The notes: generated by a model from the sequence alone, not told the origin. A DNA stretch of 9,462 nucleotides from Thermaceae bacterium (GCA_026989475.1 JALSJG010000246.1:1-9462), one strand, 5' to 3'; shown: positions 1 to 6,346, counted from the first letter of the stretch. Numbers and translations: made by a program.

Positions 1-15
1 GTCGTGTGAGGGTGG

Positions 16-21
16 TATGAT
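16..21 (+). promoter_or_regulatory. Candidate -10 element for the methyltransferase-yjbQ pair
   Basis: TATGAT matches the bacterial -10 consensus at five of six bases. It ends 10 nt before the second in-frame ATG (position 32), which would give a leader of only a few bases, an arrangement common in the Deinococcus-Thermus phylum. The matching -35 would lie left of the window, so it cannot be tested here. The same bases contain the first candidate start codon (17), so the element and that start are competing readings. Confidence 0.3.
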
Positions 22-823
22 ACCCCCGAGCATGGAGCCCGCCGGCGGCCGGGTGGCCTTCGCCTACGATCGCATGCGCTACCATCCCCCCGAGGTCTCG
101 GGGCGAATCGCCACCGCCCTCACCGCCCCGGTGGAGGCCCGCTTCCAAGATCCCCACTTTCTCGAGCTCGGGGTCGGTACCGGCCGGATCGGGGTTCCGG
201 TGCTCGCCCGGGGCTTTCGCTTCACCGCGGTGGACACCGACCCCGCGATGCTCTCGGTCTTCCGCTACAAGATCGCCGGGGTCGCCCGGAAGGTTCGCTT
301 GGTCCAGGCCGACGCCCGCGAGCTCCCCTTCGAGAAGGGGAGCTTTCACGCGGTGATCAGCGTCCACCTCTGGCACCTCATCCCCGACTGGCAGCGGGCC
401 CTCCTCGAGGCCCTCCGGGTGCTCGCCCCCGGGGGCTACCTCTTTGAGGGCTGGGACGAGAGCGTGGGCGAGAGCGAGGACTGCCGGATCCAGGAGCGCT
501 GGCGGGCGATCCTGGCCGGGCTGGGGTTCGAGCTGGTGCGGGGCCGCCACCGGGCTCGGCTCGCCGAGGTGGAGCGGGCGCTCGCGAAACTTGGGCTCAA
601 GCCCGAGACCGAGGTGGTCGCCGAGTGGACCGAGGAGCGCACCCCGAGGCAGAGCCTCGAGGCGATCGCCGAGCGGCTTTATTCCTACACCCGCCAGGTG
701 CCCCCGGAGCTCTACCTGCACTCGCTCCGCGAGCTCTACGCCTGGGCCGAGGAATATTACCGGGACCTGGACCGACCCTACCCCATCCGCTGGCGTTTTT
801 TGGTTCGGAGGACCGAGCGATGA
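17..823 (+). CDS. Class I SAM-dependent methyltransferase
   Basis: This is a probable cytosolic methyltransferase that transfers a methyl group from S-adenosylmethionine to an unidentified, probably small-molecule, substrate. The 268-aa product has the SAM-binding glycine motif LELGVGTGRIG (residues 49-59), an acidic residue after the second strand (AVDTD, about 71-75), a QADARELPF segment (97-105) and an LAPGG turn (136-140). Together these resemble the Methyltransf_11/25 or UbiE-like fold. The C-terminal 120 residues are charged and helical, and I do not recognise them. The start is uncertain. ATG 17 follows GAGGG (8-12) at a tight 4 nt, while ATG 32, in frame, would suit a leaderless transcript from the TATGAT at 16-21. 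The stop overlaps the next start (ATGA, 820-823), so it is co-translated with the YjbQ-family gene. Family call is firm; substrate is unknown. Confidence 0.85.
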   Translation: MIPPSMEPAGGRVAFAYDRMRYHPPEVSGRIATALTAPVEARFQDPHFLELGVGTGRIGVPVLARGFRFTAVDTDPAMLSVFRYKIAGVARKVRLVQADARELPFEKGSFHAVISVHLWHLIPDWQRALLEALRVLAPGGYLFEGWDESVGESEDCRIQERWRAILAGLGFELVRGRHRARLAEVERALAKLGLKPETEVVAEWTEERTPRQSLEAIAERLYSYTRQVPPELYLHSLRELYAWAEEYYRDLDRPYPIRWRFLVRRTER

Positions 824-1218
824 TCCGGCTTTCCGTGCGGACGCCCTCGCGGGAAGCGCTGGTGAACGTCACCCGGCTCCTGAACGAGGCCCTTTCCGAG
901 ATGGGCCTCGCCGAAGGCGTGCTCCACGTCTACTCCCCCCACACCACCGCCGGGGTGGTGATCCAGGAGGGGGCCGACCCCGCGGTGGCCGAGGACCTGA
1001 TGTTGCGCCTCGCCGAGCTCGCGCCCAGGAACCACCCCGGCTACCGCCACCTTGAGGGCAACTCCGACGCCCACATCAAGACCGCGCTTTTCGGCAACGC
1101 GGTCACGGTGCCGGTGGTGGGCGGCCGGCTCGCCCTCGGCACCTGGCAGCAGGTCTTCCTCGCCGAGTTCGACGGCCCCCGTACCCGGGAGCTCTGGCTC
1201 ACGCCGCTGGTCCGCTAA
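820..1218 (+). CDS. yjbQ: YjbQ/UPF0047 family protein (secondary thiamine-phosphate synthase-like)
   Basis: This is a small soluble protein of 132 aa, the usual length for UPF0047 (TIGR00149). Members form compact trimers, and some show weak thiamine-phosphate synthase activity, but the physiological role is not settled. The family signatures are all present: YSPHTTAGVVIQE (38-50) followed by DP, then YRHLEGNSDAHIK (75-87) with the conserved histidines, then LGTWQQVFLAEFDGPR (106-121). The ATG at 820 is supported by GGAGGA at 807-812 with 7-nt spacing, and it overlaps the methyltransferase stop by 4 nt. The longer open frame leading into the ATG lies inside the methyltransferase gene and is not coding. 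The last 20 bases overlap the 3' end of the convergent DUF92 gene, with no visible terminator between them. Confidence 0.92.
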   Translation: MIRLSVRTPSREALVNVTRLLNEALSEMGLAEGVLHVYSPHTTAGVVIQEGADPAVAEDLMLRLAELAPRNHPGYRHLEGNSDAHIKTALFGNAVTVPVVGGRLALGTWQQVFLAEFDGPRTRELWLTPLVR

Positions 1219-1828
1219 GGGCGAGGGCGACGGCCGTACCCGTCAAGGTAGCGGCGGCGTTGGTCAGGTCGTTGGTCCAGTAGGCGAACCTTTCCTCGAG
1301 CAAAAGCCCCACCAGCGTGTCGGCCAATGCCCCCGCCAGGGCCCCGGCCAGGACCGCCCCGGGGCTCGCGGAAAAAAGCGGGGCGAGGGCGGCGAAGACG
1401 AGTGCTGCCGACACCGCCGCCAAGCTTCCCCGGACGCTCACCGCCGCGTTCGTTCCCGGCGGCACCCGCCCCCGGTCGGGGCGCCAGGCCCAGGGGGACC
1501 GGCCGCCCTCGGCGGTGGCCAGGGTGTCGGCGGCGGCCGCGCCCAGCCCGCCCAGGAAACCCGCCGGGTCGAGCCCGAGCGCGAGCACCGGAAAAAGCCC
1601 GTTGGCGAGCACCTGGGCGGCGGTGCGTCGTTCGGACTTCCCCCGCAGGCTTCCGAGGGCGGCGGAGCCGACGAGGACCAATGCCGCCGGCAGGCCGCCC
1701 CAAAGCAGCGCGAGGGCCCCGAGCCCGCCGGCGGCCAGGGCCCCGGGGCCGGTGAGCCAGCGCTTTTGGAAAAATCCGGCCGCCACCAGAAGGCCGAGCG
1801 CGAGGGCGGCTTCCCAGGGAAGCCTCAC
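1199..1828 (-). CDS. DUF92 family integral membrane protein
   Basis: The 209-aa product is hydrophobic, with about six predicted membrane segments (roughly residues 5-19, 28-58, 75-100, 133-155, 157-178 and 190-207). It has DUF92 landmarks: RGKSERRTAAQVLANG (62-77), the acidic AAADTLATAEGG segment (98-109), PPGTNAAVSVRGS (123-135), ALAGALADTLVG (163-174) and the C-terminal YWTNDLTN (183-190). Within this family the plant member VTE6 is a phytyl-phosphate kinase, and bacterial members are mostly uncharacterised, so a prenyl- or phytyl-phosphate kinase role is possible but unproven here. The start is the GTG at 1828-1826, which overlaps the truA stop as GTGA, with a purine-rich stretch just upstream. 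The frame stays open far into truA, but that extension is incompatible with the coding frame of truA. It is translationally coupled to truA, and its 3' end overlaps yjbQ on the other strand by 20 bp. Confidence 0.8.
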   Translation of the reverse strand: MRLPWEAALALGLLVAAGFFQKRWLTGPGALAAGGLGALALLWGGLPAALVLVGSAALGSLRGKSERRTAAQVLANGLFPVLALGLDPAGFLGGLGAAAADTLATAEGGRSPWAWRPDRGRVPPGTNAAVSVRGSLAAVSAALVFAALAPLFSASPGAVLAGALAGALADTLVGLLLEERFAYWTNDLTNAAATLTGTAVALALSGPAA

Positions 1829-2583
1829 GGTTCCCCCGCAGCGGGCCAGGGGCGGTAGCCGGCGGCGAGAAAGTAGAGCCCCTGGGGCGGAGCGGTGGGG
1901 CCGCCCTCGGCCCGGGGTCGGCCCGCGAGCAGCTCGGCGATCCACTCGGGCGGCTTCTTTCCCGCCCCCACCTCGAGCAGGCTCCCCACTATCGCCCGGA
2001 CCTGGCCCCGGAGAAACCCCGAACCCACGAACTCCAGCCAGGCCTCCTGGCCGTGAAGCCGCAGCCGGGCGAGGTAGAGGACGCGCTCGGTGTCGCGCTT
2101 TTCCCGGGTGGCGAAGGCCCTGAAGTCGTGCCGGCCGACGAGGTAGGAAAGGCCCTGCCGCACCGCCTCGAGCTCGAGGGGCCCGGGGTGCCAAAGCACC
2201 CGGTGGCGGAGGAGGGCGCTCGGGGTCTTTCGGAGCAGGATGCGATAGCGATAGGCCCGCCAATAGGCGCTTTTTCGCGCGTGGAAGCTGGGCGGGACCA
2301 CCCGCGCCCGGAGCACCCGCACGTCCCCGGGTAGCCGGGTGTTGAGGGCGGCGGGGATCCGCTCCGGCGGGATCGCGTCCTCGGTGTCGTAGTGGATGAC
2401 CATGCCGAGGGCGTGGACCCCGGCGTCGGTGCGGCCGGCCGGAACCACTCGGGGGCGGGCGCCTGGGATCTCGGCGAGGGCGGCCTCGAGCACCGCCTGC
2501 ACCGTGCGCTCCCCCTTCGCCTGGCGCTGGAAGCCGGCGAAGTGGGTCCCGTCGTACTCCAGGGTGAGCGCGACGCGCCGCAC
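1825..2583 (-). CDS. truA: tRNA pseudouridine(38-40) synthase TruA
   Basis: TruA isomerises uridines 38-40 in the anticodon stem-loop of several tRNAs to pseudouridine, in the cytosol and without a cofactor. The 252-aa product begins with the family-typical EYDGTHFAGFQRQ (9-21) and carries GRTDAGVHA (50-58) with the catalytic aspartate D53. FHARKSAYWRAYRYRI (100-115) includes the conserved active-site tyrosine region. GFLRGQVRAIVGSLLEVG (189-206) and APPQGLYF (231-238) close the protein. The length is normal. The start is a GTG at 2583-2581 with no Shine-Dalgarno; instead a promoter lies so close that the GTG would be the mRNA 5' end, suggesting leaderless translation. The downstream DUF92 gene overlaps by 4 nt, and the transporter operon is divergent. 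Confidence 0.97.
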   Translation of the reverse strand: MRRVALTLEYDGTHFAGFQRQAKGERTVQAVLEAALAEIPGARPRVVPAGRTDAGVHALGMVIHYDTEDAIPPERIPAALNTRLPGDVRVLRARVVPPSFHARKSAYWRAYRYRILLRKTPSALLRHRVLWHPGPLELEAVRQGLSYLVGRHDFRAFATREKRDTERVLYLARLRLHGQEAWLEFVGSGFLRGQVRAIVGSLLEVGAGKKPPEWIAELLAGRPRAEGGPTAPPQGLYFLAAGYRPWPAAGEP

Positions 2584-2590
2584 GGGCCGT

Positions 2591-2618
2591 AGTTTACTGG
2601 AAACGTAACAACTCTCAA
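2591..2618 (-). promoter_or_regulatory. truA promoter, probably leaderless
   Basis: On the minus strand, TTGAGA (2618-2613) and TAAACT (2596-2591) are separated by 16 nt and resemble -35 and -10 elements. Seven bases separate the -10 from the truA GTG, which puts the predicted transcription start at or next to the first base of the start codon. No Shine-Dalgarno is visible, in agreement with a leaderless mRNA. Confidence 0.55.
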
Positions 2619-2642
2619 TATGATAAAATCCGACCGGAATAC

Positions 2643-2671
2643 TTGACTTTCATCCCCAAGCGGCGTAGCCT
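2643..2671 (+). promoter_or_regulatory. Candidate promoter of the iron-transporter operon
   Basis: TTGACT (2643-2648) is a strong -35 match. It is followed after exactly 17 nt by TAGCCT (2666-2671), a weaker -10 keeping the important T1, A2 and T6. The start of transcription would be near 2678, giving a short leader of about 14 nt that just includes the GGAGGGAG ribosome-binding site (2679-2686). An AT-rich stretch upstream (2617-2629) contains TATGAT and TAAAAT, but these lack well-spaced -35 partners. Confidence 0.45.
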
Positions 2672-2691
2672 TCGTCCCGGAGGGAGCTCGC

Positions 2692-3693
2692 ATGCGACGC
2701 GTTCTGTCGGCCTTCCTTTTCCTGGCTTTGGGGCTTTCCGCCCTCGCCCAGACCCTGGTGGTCTACAGCGGCCGGTCCAAGGTCCTGGTGGATCCCCTGA
2801 TCCGGCGCTTTGAAGCCGAGACCGGGATCCCGGTGCGGGTCCGCTACGGCAAGGACGCCCAGCTCTTCCAGCTGCTCCTCGAGGAGGGCAGGCGGAGCCC
2901 CGCCGACGTTTTCTGGGCGAACAGCGTGGGTGCGCTGGTGCGGGCCGAGCGGTCGGGGCTTTTCGCTCCCCTTGCCCCGGAGGTGCTCAAGCTTCCTGTC
3001 CGGTTCGTGCCCGCGTCGGGCCGGTGGATCCCGGTCACCTTCCGCATGCGGGTGCTCGCGGTACGGGAGGGCGTGTCCCCCGAGCCCCCGTCCTCGGTGC
3101 TCGAACTCCCCAAGGTCGCCGCGTACGCGGGGCGGGTCGGATGGACCCCCCGCTACTCGAGCTTCGTGGACTTCGTCACCGCTCTGCGGGGGGTGCACGG
3201 TGAGGCCGAAGCCCGGGAGTGGCTGCTCGGCATGAAGGCGCTCAGGCCCCAAAGCTATGCCGCGAACGTCCCGATGATCCTGGATCTCGCCCGGGGGGCG
3301 ATCGACCTCGCGCTTACCAACCACTACTACGTGCTCAGGGTCCGCTACGGGGACCTCAAGTCGGCCCCGAAGGCGAAAGGGGCCCCCGTTCGGGTGCACG
3401 CCTTCGCGGACGGGGACGTGGGGAATCTCGCCCTCGTCACCGGGGCGGGGGTGCTCGCGAGTAGCACAAGATCGGCCCTGGCCGAGCGGTTTCTCCGCTT
3501 TTTGCTAGGGGAGGAGGCCCAGCGCTTCTTCGCCGAGGCGGTGCACGAGTACCCGCTCCGGCCCAACACGCCCACCCCGCCGGTCCTCCTGCCCCTGGAG
3601 GCGGCGCTGCGGAAGAGCCGGTGGGTGGACCCCGAGGTCTTCGCCGATACCGAAGCCACCCTCCGCTTGCTTAAGGAGGTCGGGCTCTACTAG
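2692..3693 (+). CDS. fbpA: Fe(3+)-type ABC transporter substrate-binding protein
   Basis: This is the periplasmic binding protein of an importer, 333 aa, similar to the FbpA/FutA/IdiA ferric-iron binding group. An N-terminal signal peptide is clear: basic MRR, a hydrophobic core, then ALA-Q with probable cleavage after residue 19. The mature protein starts with VVYSGR (23-28), typical of the family. DVFWANSVGAL (72-82), WTPRYSSFVDFVTALRG (151-167), the tyrosine pair in TNHYYVLR (209-216) and HEYPLRPN (285-292) follow the family pattern. The paired tyrosines commonly ligate iron. No lipobox cysteine is present. The ATG has GGAGGGAG upstream (2679-2686) at good spacing. It is first in an operon with the permease (1-nt gap) and ATPase. 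Iron is the most likely substrate, but related binders for other anions or metals cannot be excluded from sequence alone. Confidence 0.88.
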   Translation: MRRVLSAFLFLALGLSALAQTLVVYSGRSKVLVDPLIRRFEAETGIPVRVRYGKDAQLFQLLLEEGRRSPADVFWANSVGALVRAERSGLFAPLAPEVLKLPVRFVPASGRWIPVTFRMRVLAVREGVSPEPPSSVLELPKVAAYAGRVGWTPRYSSFVDFVTALRGVHGEAEAREWLLGMKALRPQSYAANVPMILDLARGAIDLALTNHYYVLRVRYGDLKSAPKAKGAPVRVHAFADGDVGNLALVTGAGVLASSTRSALAERFLRFLLGEEAQRFFAEAVHEYPLRPNTPTPPVLLPLEAALRKSRWVDPEVFADTEATLRLLKEVGLY

Positions 3694-3694
3694 C

Positions 3695-5191
3695 ATGCCC
3701 CCTTCGCCGGCGGTCCTCGCCTTTGTTCTCGGCACCGTAACCCTACCCCTGCTACCCCTGGTTTACCTGGTGCTCCGGGCGCTCCCCGGGGTCCAGGAGG
3801 TTTTCTCCCTAGGCGGGGATCTCGCGCTTTTTGTGCGGACCCTGGGTTTGGTGGTGGCGGTGGTTCCCACCGCGCTCTTGCTTGCGCTGCCGCTCGCCTT
3901 TCTCGCCGCCCTTACCGATTTCCGACCCCGAAGCCTGCTCGCCCTCGTGGGGCTTTTGCCCCTTGCCCTACCGCCTTACGTGCTGGCCTACGCCTGGCTG
4001 GCGGCGAGCGGTGCGGGGGGGCTTTTCCCCGGCCTCGGGTTCCGCCTCGAGGGCTTTTGGGGGGCCTGGTGGACGCTTAGCGTCTATACCGCGCCTTACC
4101 TCTTTTTGGCCTTGGAAAACGCGCTTTCGCGGTTGAACCCGGCCCAGGTCGAGGCCGCCCGAACGCTCGGGGCCGGGGCGGGAAAGGTGTTTTTCCGCGT
4201 GATCCTTCCCTATCTCGCGCCGTCGCTTTGGGCGGGGGGTGCGGTGGTGGCGCTGCACGTGGTCGGCGACTTCGGCGTGGTCAGCCTAATGCGCTACGAA
4301 ACGTTAAGTTACGCGCTCTACTATGCCTACGAGACCGCCTACGATCGCGACCGGGCGTCGCTTTACGCGCTCGGACTCGTGATGCTCGCCCTGTTGGTGC
4401 TCCTTCTGGACGCTCGTTTCCGTAGACCGGCGGCGCCCGGCGAGCTCCGGGGCCGGATCCGGATCGCGCTCGGTTCGTACCGGTGGTTGGCGTGGGCGTA
4501 CCTTGGACTGTTCGTCGCCGCCGGGCTCGGGCTTCCGCTCGCGGTGGTTTTTCTCTGGGCGGGGGAGGGGCTCGGCCGGGTGGGCCTGCCCCTTGGGGCG
4601 ATGTTCGCCACCCTCATGGCGGCCATGCCGGCGGCCGGCCTGGCCGCGCTGCTCGCGTTGGGGATCGGGTATCTAGCGGCGCGGTATCCGCGTTACGCCT
4701 ACCTTGAGCGGGTGGCCTACCTCGGCTACGCGGTTCCGCCGACGGCGCTCGGGCTTGCCCTGGTCTTTTTTGCCCTCTACGGAATACCGGTGCTCTATCA
4801 GACCCTGGCGCTTTTGATCTGGGGGTACCTGGTGCACTTCCTGGCGGAGGCGCTCGGCCCGATTCGGGCAGCGTTCGGTGCCGTGCCGAGGGGGCTCGAG
4901 GAGGCCGCCCGTACCCTCGGCAAGCCGCCTGCGGTGGCCTTTGTAAGGGTGGTGTGGCCGCGGGTCCGGAGCGGGGTGTTTTCGGGAGGTCTCCTGGTCT
5001 TTCTGGGGGCGATCAAGGAACTGCCCCTTACCTTGATGCTGGCCCCGATCGGCTACGAGACCCTGGCGGTGGCTACCTGGACCTACGCCGCCGAGGGGTT
5101 CTTGGTCGAGGCGGCCCCGTTCGCCCTTTTGCTGACCGCTTTAGGGACGGCCGCCGCGTTCTTGCTCTACCGTTACGGGAGGCGGGGATGA
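3695..5191 (+). CDS. fbpB: Fe(3+)-type ABC transporter permease, fused two-domain
   Basis: This 498-aa inner-membrane protein provides both membrane halves of the importer in one chain. It contains two tandem BPD_transp_1-type domains, each ending in an EAA loop that docks on the ATPase: VEAARTLGAGAGKVFFRVI (152-170) and LEEAARTLGKPPAVAFVRVV (401-420). Around twelve hydrophobic segments are visible. A more polar stretch (about 239-262) joins the halves. The length matches FbpB/SfuB-type fused permeases. The ATG follows the binding-protein stop by one base; AAGGAGGT at 3673-3680 lies inside the upstream gene with a rather long 14-nt spacing, so translation probably depends on coupling. The stop overlaps the ATPase start (ATGA). 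The double-domain fusion and neighbouring genes support a ferric-iron importer. Confidence 0.9.
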   Translation: MPPSPAVLAFVLGTVTLPLLPLVYLVLRALPGVQEVFSLGGDLALFVRTLGLVVAVVPTALLLALPLAFLAALTDFRPRSLLALVGLLPLALPPYVLAYAWLAASGAGGLFPGLGFRLEGFWGAWWTLSVYTAPYLFLALENALSRLNPAQVEAARTLGAGAGKVFFRVILPYLAPSLWAGGAVVALHVVGDFGVVSLMRYETLSYALYYAYETAYDRDRASLYALGLVMLALLVLLLDARFRRPAAPGELRGRIRIALGSYRWLAWAYLGLFVAAGLGLPLAVVFLWAGEGLGRVGLPLGAMFATLMAAMPAAGLAALLALGIGYLAARYPRYAYLERVAYLGYAVPPTALGLALVFFALYGIPVLYQTLALLIWGYLVHFLAEALGPIRAAFGAVPRGLEEAARTLGKPPAVAFVRVVWPRVRSGVFSGGLLVFLGAIKELPLTLMLAPIGYETLAVATWTYAAEGFLVEAAPFALLLTALGTAAAFLLYRYGRRG

Positions 5192-6234
5192 AGCTGCTCG
5201 AGCTCGAGGATCTCTGGAAGCGGCGCGGGCGCGAATGGGTGCTTCGCGGGGTCTCGCTCGGGCTTGCCCCCGGCGAGCTGCTCGCGGTGGTCGGCCCCTC
5301 GGGTTCGGGAAAGACCACCCTCCTCCGGCTGATCGCCGGGCTCGAGCCCCCGGATCGCGGGCGGGTCCGGCTCCTGGGGCGGGATGTCACCCGGCTTCCC
5401 CCGGAAAGGCGGGGGATCGGTTTCGTCTTTCAGGACCTCGCCCTTTTCCCCCACCTCACGGTCTACGAAAACGTCGCCTTCGGCCTGAGGAAGGAAGAGA
5501 GGGATCGGGTCGAGTACCTCCTGGACCTGCTCGGGCTCGTCGCCTTTCGCGACCGCTACCCCGATCGGCTCTCAGGGGGCCAGCAGCAGCGGGTCGCCCT
5601 CGCCCGCGCCCTCGCGCCGGGACCCCGGGTCGTCCTGCTCGACGAGCCCTTCTCGAGCCTGGACGCGGGGCTCCGGGAGCGGACCCGGGAGGAGGTGGCC
5701 CGGGTCCTCCGGGCCACCGGGACCGCGGCCCTTCTGGTCACCCACGATCAGGAGGAGGCGCTCGCCCTCGCCGACCGTCTCGCCGTGCTGCACCAGGGCC
5801 GGATCGTGCAGGAGGGGACTCCGGAGGAGGTCTACCGGCGGCCGAGGACGGCCTTCGTCGCCCAGTTCCTGGGAGGGGCGAACCTGGTCCTCGGCGAGGC
5901 CTCCGGAGAGGAAGCGAACACGCCCCTCGGCCGGGTCCGGCTCGACCGCCCTGCCCGGGGCCGGGTGGTGCTCGCGGTGCGTCCGGAGCACATCGAGGTG
6001 GCGGATCCCGAGCGGGGTCCGGGGGTGCCCGCCCGGGTGGTGGCCCGGGCCTTCAAGGGCCACGACCTGACCCTCGTGCTCGAGGCGGGGGGGCGCCGCT
6101 TCCGGGTGCAGGCCGACTACCGCCTCCCCTGGAAGGAGGGGGACGGGGTTCGGGTCCGGGTCCGGGAACCGGCGGTGGTGCTCGAGCTCGAGGATAAAGC
6201 CTTGCCAGAGTCGGGTTATTCTCCCTATACTTAA
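5188..6234 (+). CDS. fbpC: Fe(3+)-type ABC transporter ATP-binding protein
   Basis: This is the cytoplasmic ATPase that powers the importer, 348 aa. In order it shows Walker A GPSGSGKT (36-43), Q-loop FQD (81-83), signature LSGGQQQR (128-135), Walker B VVLLDEP (148-154), D-loop SSLD (156-159) and H-loop THD (185-187). A C-terminal TOBE-like regulatory domain follows (about 230-335, with AVRPEHIEV at 263-271), as in FbpC/PotA/MalK-type ATPases. All catalytic residues look intact. The ATG overlaps the permease stop by 4 nt and is preceded by GGGAGG (5177-5182). The open frame continues upstream into the permease gene, but the coupled ATG is the clear start. The final codons contain the probable promoter P1 of the downstream str operon. 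A 17-bp direct repeat lies near both ends of the gene. Confidence 0.93.
   Translation: MKLLELEDLWKRRGREWVLRGVSLGLAPGELLAVVGPSGSGKTTLLRLIAGLEPPDRGRVRLLGRDVTRLPPERRGIGFVFQDLALFPHLTVYENVAFGLRKEERDRVEYLLDLLGLVAFRDRYPDRLSGGQQQRVALARALAPGPRVVLLDEPFSSLDAGLRERTREEVARVLRATGTAALLVTHDQEEALALADRLAVLHQGRIVQEGTPEEVYRRPRTAFVAQFLGGANLVLGEASGEEANTPLGRVRLDRPARGRVVLAVRPEHIEVADPERGPGVPARVVARAFKGHDLTLVLEAGGRRFRVQADYRLPWKEGDGVRVRVREPAVVLELEDKALPESGYSPYT
5195..5211 (+). repeat. 17-bp direct repeat, left copy
   Basis: TGCTCGAGCTCGAGGAT, just after the ATPase start codon, recurs exactly at 6179-6195. The offset is 984 bp, a multiple of three, so the two copies are in the same reading frame and encode LLELED and VLELED. 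CTC-GAG (Leu-Glu) is a very common codon pair here, so chance plus codon bias is the simplest explanation. Confidence 0.6.
6179..6195 (+). repeat. 17-bp direct repeat, right copy
   Basis: This is the exact second copy of the sequence at 5195-5211, placed near the end of the ATPase gene. Recombination between the copies would delete 984 bp in frame, removing nearly the entire ATPase. Confidence 0.6.
6202..6231 (+). promoter_or_regulatory. str operon promoter P1, inside the 3' end of fbpC
   Basis: TTGCCA (6202-6207) and TATACT (6226-6231) are good -35 and -10 matches with 18-nt spacing. The -10 covers the penultimate codons of the transporter ATPase. Transcription would begin near 6238, giving a leader of about 150 nt before rpsL. 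This is the strongest promoter-like sequence between the two operons. Confidence 0.65.
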
Positions 6235-6247
6235 AAGGCTTGGACGG

Positions 6248-6270
6248 CCCGGGGCGCCCCTGGCCCCGGG
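6248..6270 (+). other. Leader hairpin 1
   Basis: CCCGGGG (6248-6254) pairs perfectly with CCCCGGG (6264-6270) around a 9-nt loop, a seven-base all-GC stem. The inner palindrome GGGGCGCCCC (6251-6260) offers an alternative fold. No U-tract follows, so it is not a convincing intrinsic terminator for the transporter operon, although it lies where one would be expected. Confidence 0.5.
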
Positions 6271-6274
6271 ACGG

Positions 6275-6313
6275 ACCGCCTCCGGCCCGCTTTACGGGCG
6301 AAGCGGAGGCGGT
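6275..6313 (+). other. Leader hairpin 2, long two-part stem
   Basis: ACCGCCTCCG (6275-6284) pairs with CGGAGGCGGT (6304-6313), 10 bp perfect. Inside it GCCCG (6285-6289) pairs with CGGGC (6295-6299) around a CTTTA loop, with a GAAG bulge (6300-6303). The 15 base pairs make this a very stable structure in any transcript from P1. The sequence after it is TAAAAT, not a U-run, so a regulatory or stabilising role is as likely as termination. Confidence 0.6.
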
Positions 6314-6319
6314 TAAAAT
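6291..6319 (+). promoter_or_regulatory. Possible second str operon promoter P2
   Basis: TTTACG (6291-6296, four of six bases match the -35 consensus) and TAAAAT (6314-6319, five of six match -10) are separated by exactly 17 nt. The start would be near 6326, leaving a leader of about 64 nt that lacks hairpins 1 and 2. The -35 is partly in the loop of hairpin 2, so this may be a coincidence. Confidence 0.4.
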
Positions 6320-6344
6320 CGGGGCTTGGGCTTTGCTGCCCCGA
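6319..6344 (+). other. Leader hairpin 3, boxB-like position
   Basis: TCGGGGC (6319-6325) pairs perfectly with GCCCCGA (6338-6344) around a 12-nt loop. It ends two bases before the boxA-like sequence, the order in which a stem-loop and boxA occur in bacterial rRNA leaders. Confidence 0.5.
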
Positions 6345-6346
6345 AG

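Noticed and set aside
1..9. End of an upstream gene (two Val codons and TGA)
   Set aside because: Two codons are not enough to support a gene call, although such an ending would fit tight operon spacing.
1052..2123. Several plus-strand open frames of 140-270 codons between 1052 and 2123
   Set aside because: They are Arg/Pro/Gly/Ala-rich shadows of yjbQ, DUF92 and truA with no recognisable domains.
1829..2263. N-terminal extension of the DUF92 frame
   Set aside because: It lies inside truA in another frame, is proline/arginine-rich and lacks family similarity; the DUF92 motifs start only after the GTG at 1828.
2619..2629. TATGAT and TAAAAT as -10 elements for fbpA
   Set aside because: No reasonable -35 lies 16-18 nt upstream; the TTGACT-17-TAGCCT pair has better spacing and position. 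Kept only as a weak alternative.
6151..6167. Tandem GGGTCC-like units inside fbpC
   Set aside because: The few imperfect copies encode an ordinary VRVRV stretch of the TOBE region, so this is coding sequence rather than a repeat element.
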